Source: Takakia lepidozioides (Eukaryota > Streptophyta > Takakiopsida > Takakiales > Takakiaceae). From it: DNA of 64,000 nt. The stretch lies in assembly GCA_030704615.1 (NCBI GenBank), contig CM060732.1, positions 77,729,053 through 77,793,052 of the forward strand, written 5' to 3'. The notes beneath the pieces are model-generated. The model was not told the origin of the DNA. It saw only the letters and a list, made by a program, of their open reading frames with translations, and did no database searches. The translations under genes and the position numbers were made by a program. Positions 31,408 to 40,600 of the stretch are shown here, one piece after another. The first letter of the stretch is position 1. Each line of letters begins with the position of its first letter.

Positions 31408-32043
31408 TGTCACGGACATAGCCCAGAGGAACTTACTAGGAATAAATACCAGAAGTTACCAAGTTACCATATTACCATGATTTATTGTGATTTATCATGA
31501 TCTACCATGATTTATCAAAACTTACCAAGTTACGGGGAGTTTACCAAATTATCAATAGTAACTTGGGAAACTGCTCAGGAAGCTTCTTTTGGAGGAAACT
31601 TCTCCATCAAGATACCTCATTTGTTTAAAGAAGCTTCTCCATCAAGAAACCTTTGTTTAATCTTAGAAACTTCTCCAGCAAGAAACCTCCATAGGGGAAG
31701 CTTCTCAGGGAAGCTTCTCAGGGAAGCTTCTTAGTAACCAGTATATATAGGAGGCGAGACTGGACACTCTTCAGTCTCGCCAACACCAGTTCAAGCTACT
31801 CTTGTTTCCAGTTCCCAGTATCATAGCCCAGTTTCCAGTATTTGGTACTCCAGTCCAGTTTTCAGCATTCCAGTATTCAAGTCGTGTTCCAATATCTTGT
31901 ACCCTTGTTCATTGTTATAAAGATCGTCTTGATTCCTATTTACTCATCGTGCATACGACCACGCCGACCTTAACTTCTTGCCTAGTCTTGTACCTCTAGT
32001 CTGATCTCTTGTTTGTGTTCAGTTATGTTCTCGTCCTTTGACA
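31408..32043 (+). repeat. Gypsy-C 3' LTR, full length
   Basis: 636 bp, TGTCACGG...CTTTGACA. U3 starts with an array of degenerate TACCATGATTTA-like units (31450-31530), then GAA/TTC dimers, TATATATA at 31742-31749, and stem-loop arms at 31753-31762 and 31772-31781. Confidence 0.88.
31577..31730 (+). promoter_or_regulatory. Cluster of heat-shock-element-like GAAnnTTC dimers in LTR U3
   Basis: Seven GAAGCTTC or GAAACTTC units lie within about 155 bp, ending about 15 bp before the TATA box. The last three recur in a short repeat (GGGAAGCTTCTCA). GAAnnTTC is the core dimer of heat-shock factor sites. A factor binding here is inference. Confidence 0.45.
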
Positions 32044-32933
32044 AGAGGTAGAAGATCTACACAAATGATGAATTTGAATACGGTTGCTAGAATTCTGCTA
32101 AAACAATATAATGATTAAAATATGACTAGTTTTCTTACATGCCCTCGGAACGAGATCCCCAACCGATTGTGAAATTTCAACTTAAAAAACAAGGAAGTGA
32201 AATTTTTTGTTTCGGATGTTTAAAGAAACACCTTGGACTAACACATAACTGCTAAGAGAGATGACAAGATCAACCTCGTGCACCTTGCCCTTTAGCCTGC
32301 ACATAAAATCATTGTTTGACGACATACGGACTGCGCTTTGCAGATCTTGCACTATCATTTGCCTCTGAATCTCACCAATTGCCTCACCATGATTATCAAT
32401 GGTTAGTTCAACCACTATTTATCATGTCATTTTCCCAATGACATTTCATTCCCACGTTCTTGTACTCCAACCGCCGAAGAAATTGGTCCAAACTAACATC
32501 TTCGGCCAACACCTTGTCTTCATCTTCATCTTCGTTATCTTCGTTCAAAACCCTCTTCCATAAAACATCATTCAACCTCTTAATCAAGACCTCTAAAAAC
32601 CGCAATTTCCTTTTCCACGGCCCATCTTGGATGTTACAAAAATTGATGACCCTGACAAAGATGCCATAACTTAACATGTGTTATAATGATGGGTGCTGAA
32701 AGAAGTTAGGGTTTGAAACTTGAAGCATCGTATAAGAAGAGACCAAGAGATGAATGTAAATGAATTCGTACAAAAGACACAACGACACAAGTCAAGTCTC
32801 CAAGTGCAAACATCCAAGCTTGTTTTTCTAGTGGATACATACTTCACACAAAACACGCTCCCATAGAGACTAGGTACCACTCACTTCCAAGGTAGAGAAA
32901 CGCTTATACGCTAGTACTTGGAACAATATAAAA
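32044..32933 (-). other. Unidentified minus-strand open frames
   Basis: Frames at 32677-32408 (GPWKRKLRFLEVLIKRLNDVLW, then an acidic NEDNEDEDED stretch) and 32415-32182 look protein-like and may be one broken reading unit. No conserved motif is recognised. Likely a remnant of a transposon or host exon. Confidence 0.25.
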
Positions 32934-33182
32934 CAATACAAAGAAGTCATAATTAGTTCCTACAGTACCTTGCAACAAATATCAAAGTCGAACGAGGCGC
33001 CTACAGTACCTCGCTACAAAGATAAAAAAATGAACCTACAGAACCTCGCTGCAACAACAGTGCCTTGCAGCAAACAAATAACAAATTCACGAATCCCAAG
33101 TGAGGTTGCAAAATATCTTCCGTGTCTTTTATGTCTCTCTACTTTCTGTGATTCGATCTTTTGTGTCTTCTGTGCCTCGACA
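32934..33182 (+). repeat. Direct repeat, copy 1
   Basis: It shares most of its length with 33885-34142: AATACAAAGAAGTCAT start, CCTACAGTACCTTGCAACA units, then CAAGTGAGGTTGCAAAATAT to TGCCTCGACAT. The copies are about 950 bp apart. They could be short LTRs or a tandem duplication. Confidence 0.6.
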
Positions 33183-33689
33183 TTTCCCTTATCACAGTCA
33201 TTCCCTCTCCATCTATCCTCGTCATCTTCACGTCCCCGCCACAACTTTATTTCTTCCCCACCCCCGCCATCGCTACAACTTATCAGAAAATGATGTCTCA
33301 TAGAAGGAAGAAGAGTTATGTCATAATCCGCAATGTGGGATGTATGGGCTGGTTCTCAGTTTAGAAGCAATAAAATCTCCCTGATTTACTGAGCTTTATG
33401 ATCTAAGTTGTGTGGTGGTGACAGCCAAAGCCTTCTATATGATGAAGTAGGTCTGAAATCTGTTAACCAATCAATTCTTGCTCATTGTTAGGCAATTTGA
33501 TTGTCTGTGATCATTGTCAGTGGAACTCATGTTCACATCTACAAGAAATTCTTGATGGCAATGAACTCGGAAATTTGTCTTTCTTGACTTGTGTAGGATT
33601 TAGTCAACAATGAAGATCGTTATTGTCTCATGTTGGATTAAGACTTTAAGGAAGATCTCATAAGTTGGTTCTATGGTAATCTCTCAAAC

Positions 33690-33860
33690 CTTGAAATTGT
33701 ACAACTCCCACATGGGAAAAAGAAGATTTCAACTCTTTTGATTTTCTATAGTACATCATGAGTAACTCATTTATACAACTATTAGCTTTTTGCACACTAA
33801 AACTCAATTGTCTCTTCTCAAACCCAAGCTCTTTAAATTTCTTAAAGTCTCTCTGAAACA
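33690..33860 (-). repeat. LTR-like repeat fragment
   Basis: It matches about 26990-27150 and begins with a TTGTACAACTCCCACATGGG block common at ends of copia-type LTRs read in reverse. No internal element is attached. Confidence 0.45.
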
Positions 33861-33884
33861 AAAAATTCCACCAAAACGAGACAT

Positions 33885-34142
33885 GACAATACAAAGAAGT
33901 CATTAGTTCCTACAGTTCCTTGCGACAAATATCAAATAATGAGGCACCTACAGTACCTTGCAACAACAATCATGCCTCACAACAAAGATAAAAAAAATGA
34001 GCCGAAAGAAATAGTAGTGTCTCGCAACAAAGATCAAAATTCACGAATCTCAAGTGAGGTTGCAAAATATTTTCCCTATCTTTTATGTCTTTTTCTATGC
34101 TTTCTGTGACTCGATTTTTTGTGTTTTCTTTGCCTCGACATC
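33885..34142 (+). repeat. Direct repeat, copy 2
   Basis: Second copy of 32934-33182, with small indels and substitutions. Confidence 0.6.
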
Positions 34143-35944
34143 TTGAGATAATGCCGAAAAACTGTCGATTCATTGCTAATCTACCATTTGGACACAAATG
34201 AAATACGTAATGTTCAATCTACACAAGCATCAGCATGTCCAAATTTCGAAGCATAAACAATTCATAAGCCCTACAAGTCGACTTAGCAAAACTGTTGCTT
34301 GACAGAAATACCTCTGTCATATGTTTGAGGGTAAAGGTGGGGCACTTGAAAGCTTTGAGCTTTTAGGTCATATGAGCACTTAGGTGTCAAGCAAAGATCA
34401 CTCAGTGGATTCTGGCGTCTTTAGTTGAACCAACTCTCAAAAAGGTTGTACTGCTTAATTCTATTGGCTATATGTTGAGCTGACCATTTCGCAGCGTGAG
34501 TTATTTTTTGTGGTCTTATCTTAGCCCGAGTTTGTGTGTTAATGTAGGGCTGGAGTGGCAAAATCGAGAATCAATTGAGGAGGTGTTGAGATGCTTGCAA
34601 GACACCTATGATGTTGTTAATGCTTTGCAACATCTTTCAGCAAGGCCCAACTCCAAACTCTGTAATCTTCGTTAGTTTTTGGTAGACTTCCAATTTCGGT
34701 CCCCTCTTTATCGCCAAGTATTTGCTCTTCCCTTTCTTTGTTCCTTTGAGTCTTTGCAATATAAGCGGCTTACTATAGGTTACATTATGAGAGGAGACCT
34801 ATTAAGACAACCCTTAGTATCTCAAACTTTACATAACTTAACTTGAAGATATATGAAAGTTTTAAAATAGTAATCAATAACACCACCATTACAAGATGTT
34901 TGACATATAATCATGCCCGTGTTTTCTGTCAAAAATAACTAATTCATGTTTTCTCCTTATTATTTTGAGATGGGATCATTTTTTGATTTGGAGAAAGGGC
35001 CTGATCATTGCCAAGACTTTATTTGAGAAATATCCTGTTCAGTTCAACTGATCTCGCTGGTCATTGTCTCCCATGTAGATTGACTCTGCGTCGTAATTGG
35101 TATACGAGTGTTGGAGGCTTCTTTGATTTAGGCACACCCAACCCCCCCCCCCCCCCCCCACCCCGAGGTTATCAAGAAGGTTATATGGGTATATAACCGC
35201 GGGTCTTAAAAAAACAAATAACTGGTGAAGGCTCCCCGATTATGTAATTTTGAAATAACCAGCCTGAAAACTGCCAAAGACCTTTGAATAAAACCGCCGG
35301 TTCTTTGAGGTTCTTATAATGAACCGGATCCGGTGGTTCTTTCCATATAAAAAATATGAAAAAACTGGAACAGGACTCGGTTCTTTAAATTTATTATTAT
35401 TATTATACAAGGCGTTGGCCAATTGCTTTATTGGGTTATTTGATTCTACGATTTTGTAAAAATTGGAATAGGAGGTTATGAACGAAATCAAATAACCGCC
35501 CAACATTTTTAAAATAAAAACGTTTGTGTATACGTGTATAGAAGCCTTTGGGCCTTGAAGTGTTTTAATCAATTTCTCTGGAATATTTGAATAAAATTAA
35601 CAACAAGTTGGATCATTAAGTTCCATTTTTTTAATTAAAACAAATTTAAGTAGAAAATAACTTATAATAAATTTCTCAAGGTCTACTAACCCTTTCTGCG
35701 AAAAAAATAAAAATAAAAATAAAAATGGGTCATCAGTTAAAACCACTGTGGAATTATTTTAGGCTATTACCTATGATAATATATTAAACTAATATATATA
35801 TACTAATTATCAATAGTATATTCCGTCCAGTCTTATTCAGTACTAAGGGGTTAAGTTCTTAGTATACAATATACGGTACCTAGTACACTCCCCTGTTCCT
35901 AATATATACATACAGATATATATATTTCTATATATATACGACAA
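34143..35944. other. AT-rich DNA without genes
   Basis: It contains a poly-C run near 35140-35160 and dispersed GGTTCTTT motifs near 35290-35390. A TA-rich zone at 35790-35940 holds several TATATATA runs. No coding is supported. Confidence 0.35.
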
Positions 35945-35957
35945 TTGGTATCAGAAG
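35945..35957 (+). other. Possible Met-tRNA primer binding site of a decayed LTR element
   Basis: TTGGTATCAGAAG follows a ...CGACA end of a TATA-rich stretch, as at a 5' LTR junction, and a GGGGGTATTGACG purine tract lies near 36825. No matching LTR pair could be identified, so the element is only suspected. Confidence 0.3.
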
Positions 35958-37480
35958 TTAAAAATAGAGAATGAAAGCAGCCAGTACCGCGCGGCCATGT
36001 CGGGTGGCCCGCGCTCGGCCGCGCGGCCGGCACATACCCACCACTCCACGGCCCATTATGACCCCACGACCTCCCTCACTGTCACCCGCTCTTTCCCCGG
36101 CCGCCGAGCACCCGTGCGCCCCCACCGGCTATCGCCGGTCAGCCGCTGTGCTCCCACACGTCTTGTGGCGCGACGCTGCTGCGGCGGCTCCGCGGTCGGC
36201 TGCCTTTATACTCCGTGTAACCTTGTCCTTCCCCTCCTGCCATTCATCCTCATTCATCCATTTATTCATCCATTGCCCGCAGTCGCAATTCACGAATGTA
36301 ATTGCGTCGCCGTCTCAAACAACACACCGAAGAGAGAATTACATATTGGAAGATATGTATGATGGTTCACTTTACAACGATGTGTATTGTGTGTTGCGAT
36401 GGTTTACGTTATAACTATGTGTATCGCGTTGCGACGGTTTAAGTTACAACGATGTGTATGATGTTGTGAACAGGCCATCGTGATGCTTTGAAGGCGCAGT
36501 GTGCTGTAATTGTGAGCATGATGAGGCGGATCCGATCAATTTATTTATAGGGATAATTAGATCATTATTTGCTGATGTAGGTGGCCCTGTTTATTGGCCT
36601 CCTGCATTGTTTTGTTGCCATCATAAAAACCACCACGTTTGATATGCATAAATGACGGCAATGATCCGCTCGTCGTTGTAGAATGGTCCATTACTGAGAG
36701 AGGTTGGTTCCATGTTCGGTGAATATTATTAACTTGTTTTAATATCAGCCGGTTCGGGATGTTACTAACATGACGGTCTAGGTATGCATCCAGTTATTAA
36801 TTCTGTGGCGGGTATCAAAGGGGGTATTGACGAGTATTACGTGGTATAGAATCATTCTTTTGGTTCTGCATCTACCCCATTCCAAAAAATTGCTTCCCGA
36901 TAACTTGATATCCGGCTGTTGATATCCTCATGGCTCTATACCCATCCAACTGGTTGGTTCCCCAAGATTATCCACGTTCATTTTCCGGGACGGAACGTCT
37001 ACTTTTGGCCATTGGATGAGTGGGCAGCGTCACAATCTTTTCAGTTTGACTGCTTTCTGTCCAGCTGACCCAAAATTAAAGGGGGTATGGGTTTTAGGAT
37101 CCCTTGGTGCATCATGTGACATGAAGAATGAAAAACAAAAAATACAGCTTATGCTTTCCCCCCCATACTATAAACAAGCCAGCAAGTAATTTTGATTTGA
37201 TTTGATTTTCAAAAGAGTGTTCTCTTTAAAAAAATAAAAAAGAGGGGATGGAAGCCTTGAATTTTATTAATGAGGGGAAAAAAAGGAAACCCCCAAGGGC
37301 CATCAACCAAACACACCAAGAAGCGGACGAACCCAGATACCGCAAGGAAGAGAGCGCCGTCCGCATGGATGAGAGTAAATTTTGAATCAGCTGAAAATGA
37401 CACGTGAATTGGCTTTTGGCAAATATCCCACACAGTATGCATATTACCCCGTCTGAAGATTAACTGTGAAATAAGAAAAG
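35958..37480. other. No gene supported
   Basis: 35970-36230 is strongly GC-rich, unlike its AT-rich surroundings, and open in two plus frames, which I attribute to composition. The rest is mixed to AT-rich with no motif. It may be the interior of a non-autonomous LTR element starting at 35945. Confidence 0.3.
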
Positions 37481-37484
37481 ATTT

Positions 37485-37958
37485 CTACAAAAATGAAAGA
37501 TTTGCTTGTTTCCGGTCAGGTGATTTTTTCCTTGCTTTCTTAATTTGATTGAAGAGCATTTGTCTTCTTCCTCCCAAAATGGATTTACATTTCGGAATAG
37601 AATCTAAGGTTAATTTAGTATCGCAAAGTTGAGCATCGTTCTTTGAAGAGGAAATCTTAAGAACCTCGCCATAATTTTTCTTCTGAAATAAATTCCAATG
37701 AATACATACAATCATGAAATAAATTACAATGAATAGATACAATGAATATATTTTTCGATTTTTTTTAATTTCAACAAAAGATACTACTTTGGTTGCCGCG
37801 CACATCCCTTTTGTAAGGCTAATAAGTCTCCAAGGTGTTTTCACAGGGATTATTTTCCCTTGCCCTTTAATGCAATTTGCTTTTCCCTTTGTGAAAAAAA
37901 AAAAAAAATCTTCCCTACCTATTGTCCCCCTTTTCTCAAAAACTAAAAAAGCGACCAA
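37485..37958 (-). other. Unidentified 157-codon open frame
   Basis: A Lys/Ile/Phe-rich minus-strand frame, with a possible membrane-like stretch (YSLYLFIVIYFMIVCIHW) and a basic C-terminus (KKARKKSPDRKQ). The composition follows the local AT-richness and no family is recognised. Possibly a remnant exon or a chance frame. Confidence 0.2.
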
Positions 37959-38702
37959 TATATTAATAAGGATTAATAATGTACAAATCTGTGTAAACTA
38001 TATTGACAAGAGTCACAAGACTCACTATAACATCTTCATTTTTATGCAAAGGACATAATGCATTTCCAGGGCCTTCATCCCCTGTTTCACAAAGAAGAAA
38101 AAGAAGAAGAAGATATATATATATATTTTTTAAGAGCTAATTACTAATTACGGCTTCAAATGGTTTTTGTTTTGTTTTTGTTTTAAGAAAAAAAAGTGAA
38201 CAGGAGACACAGGCGGGCCCTGATAAATCTTTATTTGTAATTATTTCGGGGTAAAAATTAAAACCCCGCCCTATTACACAATAAGGATTTTGTTTTCTAA
38301 AGTGAGGAATTTGAGTGGGTGCCCGAATGGTGACCGGAGGCCCCGGTGACAAGAGCGGGCGAGCAAGTTGTAGAAGGCGGGGCAAGTGACGGGGTCTGAC
38401 GCACGACGCGATCGTCTTGCTCCGAGTATGAGCGTGCGGGCGACCTGTTGAACTCGTCAAGCGCTGCAGGAACCTGCCATGCGCGCTCTCAATTCTCACC
38501 TGCTTCAATGGCCATGGAGACGGCTTGGAGATGGCTGGAGGGAAGGAGGAGAGGAGCAGCTGGCTGGCCTCGCAGATTCTGAGTATTAGGTGACCTTCTC
38601 CCTTCTAGGGAATTCTGAGATGCATCTCTTTTTAAGGGAGGTGCGGTGCAGAAAGAGGGGTTCAGCTCGGCGGAGGAATTGGTCGAGCTCGTGCAATGTT
38701 CT

Positions 38703-38704
<2 letters not shown>

Positions 38705-38792
<88 letters not shown>
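38705..38792 (+). repeat. (GA)n microsatellite, 88 bp
   Basis: About 44 uninterrupted GA units. On the minus strand it is a CT run lying upstream of an ATG near 38513 followed by a GTGAG donor, so it may sit in a 5' leader of an unconfirmed minus-strand gene. GA/CT tracts are binding sites for plant BPC (GAGA-binding) factors. Confidence 0.9.
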
Positions 38793-38796
<4 letters not shown>

Positions 38797-38799
38797 GAG

Positions 38800-40546
38800 T
38801 TTTCATGATTTTAGCATGGATTCAGGGAATTGCTCCTGGGAATGATTATCGGGATGCGTTGGAGAGGATAAAGCACTATTCTAAGCTGAACATCAAGTGA
38901 CGAGAGAGAGAGCACCACCATTCAACTTCTTCAGTTGCCGTGTTCCGGATATGCTCTAATCAGTGGACGCCTCTGTGTCAGAAGTGATAGAGAAAACATG
39001 CCTTGGTTTAGTAGGGGCATTTCAGCGACCTTCTTCGAACAGCTGCTTTCGCTAAGAGTGCCATTTCAGTCATATATCCCGTCTCTTTGGCTGTCTCATG
39101 CGTACTTTAAACTTCTCTTGCACTCCGCGTCCCCGCCCTCGTCGTGTAAATCCCCGTGCATCCACTATAGTTTCATATCTCTTCTCTTCCGTGGGGCCTC
39201 TCGCGGACTTTCAAATTTTCTTTCTTCTCTGTCTCCCTCTCATTGCTACACCCTTGTTCTTCCATATTTCAGTGTGGCAATCCGCACTCTGGATATGAAA
39301 AACTGCTGACGAATCTTGTACTTAAAAGAATGCTCGCTCTTTAGACGAGAAATGTGCGAAGTTACTCGAGTCCTCATCAGCTGTGTGGCCCCTCATTGTT
39401 AGCAAGGATGTTTAGACTCTTCCAAGTGGAATTGGTTGAATTTTCGAGAGACATTAACCTCTCAATTCCATCTGCAAGGGACAAAGGTTGATAGCGTTCA
39501 TGTCCATTTGGTTCATTATGATGTGCCTATGAGTGCATATCCTGGGACTAGTTGCATTCATAAAGCTACTGAACTAAGCCAAAGATCGCCACAGTGAATA
39601 GCATAGGTGATGACAATCTATGCGCGGGTATAGCCATCAGTGATAAAGATAGTCTAATTTACCCCCCATCAAATGTGCAGTTGATGTTGCTCTGGCATTA
39701 CAGTAAGAGAAGGGAAGGAGAGATAGCTCAATTTACATTGGAATTAGTACATTGTTATAGGGTGTACTCATCGTGCACCCTAAACATTGATCAAGAAATT
39801 TTACACCTGCACAGGTCAATAAGTGCAACCTTGCTTGCTGGTCTGCATCCTTGATTAATATCTTTATGGTATACTCAAAGACTGTGCACACAATCCCTGT
39901 TGTTGGCTTCTATGGCGTATGGTAGCTGCGCATTGACTACATGATTATATGATTACAGGACGGCTGCAATTCCCTCTCTCTCTTCCATACTGGAAGCGTC
40001 TCAAGGAAGATTTTCTGCTGCAGTATCAGTTCCTCAGAGGATGGACCCCACCGAATGACATATCAAACTTGCTAGTGGCTGCCTGTTTGTGAAGCTTGTG
40101 AGATCTGTATCTACTATTTTTGGGCACTTTGCAACCTCCCTTGGGAACCAGTAATTATTGAGATTTCTGTTCCCCCTACACACAGATTCAGGAAACAGTG
40201 CTGGAATGGAGAGGCCAAGAGATATTGGCTGGAAAATTGGATTTCAGGGTTCTGTTGTAAAAATATCCTTCCACACCATTTGTTTCTCCTTACATTGGAA
40301 GTGATGGGATCCAGTGTATAACGGGAAGGAGGCGACATCCTTCAAAGCATACTCGAGCTCCATGTTGCAGTTCCTTGAGTGTGCAAGTTTGGAGGAACCC
40401 AGCCTTCCGTGAAAGATTTATCAACAGGCGTTCTCTGTGGTTAGGAGGAGAGCAAGTGGGAAGCAACACAGACAGGGAGAGGATCTGTGATCTACTATCT
40501 CAATCAATTTAGAGATTGAAAAAGGTGGGCACAAAAGAGAGGAAGA

Positions 40547-40549
<3 letters not shown>
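38800..40549. other. Upstream region of the WAV3-like gene
   Basis: No coding is supported. It probably contains the promoter and 5' UTR of the gene at 40597, but no clear TATA box could be assigned. Confidence 0.3.

Positions 40550-40596
<47 letters not shown>
40550..40596 (+). promoter_or_regulatory. (GA)n tract directly abutting the WAV3-like start codon
   Basis: About 23 GA units end at the base before ATG (40597). The frame upstream of ATG is open and would add an Arg-Glu repeat if translation began earlier. As 5' UTR it would be a GAGA-factor target. As coding it would be unusual for the family, whose conserved start is MGTGWRRA. Confidence 0.6.

Positions 40597-40600
<4 letters not shown>

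Larger units (their letters stand above)
27204..32043 (+). mobile_element. Gypsy-C: chimeric, internally deleted chromovirus, plus strand
   Basis: It belongs to the Gypsy-A family. Flanks are a perfect 5-bp target duplication AGAGG (27199-27203 and 32044-32048), so both outer ends belong to one insertion. The 5' LTR lacks its last 70-80 bp. The primer site, gag, protease and most of RT are replaced by about 850 bp of unrelated DNA (27759-28605). RNase H, integrase, chromodomain, the conserved 3' region and a full 3' LTR follow, with frameshifts and stops. It is non-autonomous as it stands. Confidence 0.88.

Noticed and set aside
35971-36414. Two overlapping GC-rich open frames (147 and 121 codons)
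   Set aside because: Overlap in two frames and the Pro/Arg/Ala-rich composition are expected from GC content alone. No motif.
38137-38806. Minus-strand frames next to the (GA)n tract, including a VRIESAHGRFL start resembling a fascin-like domain
   Set aside because: Similarity is too short. The long Ser-Leu repeat is the translated microsatellite, and no downstream exons could be linked.
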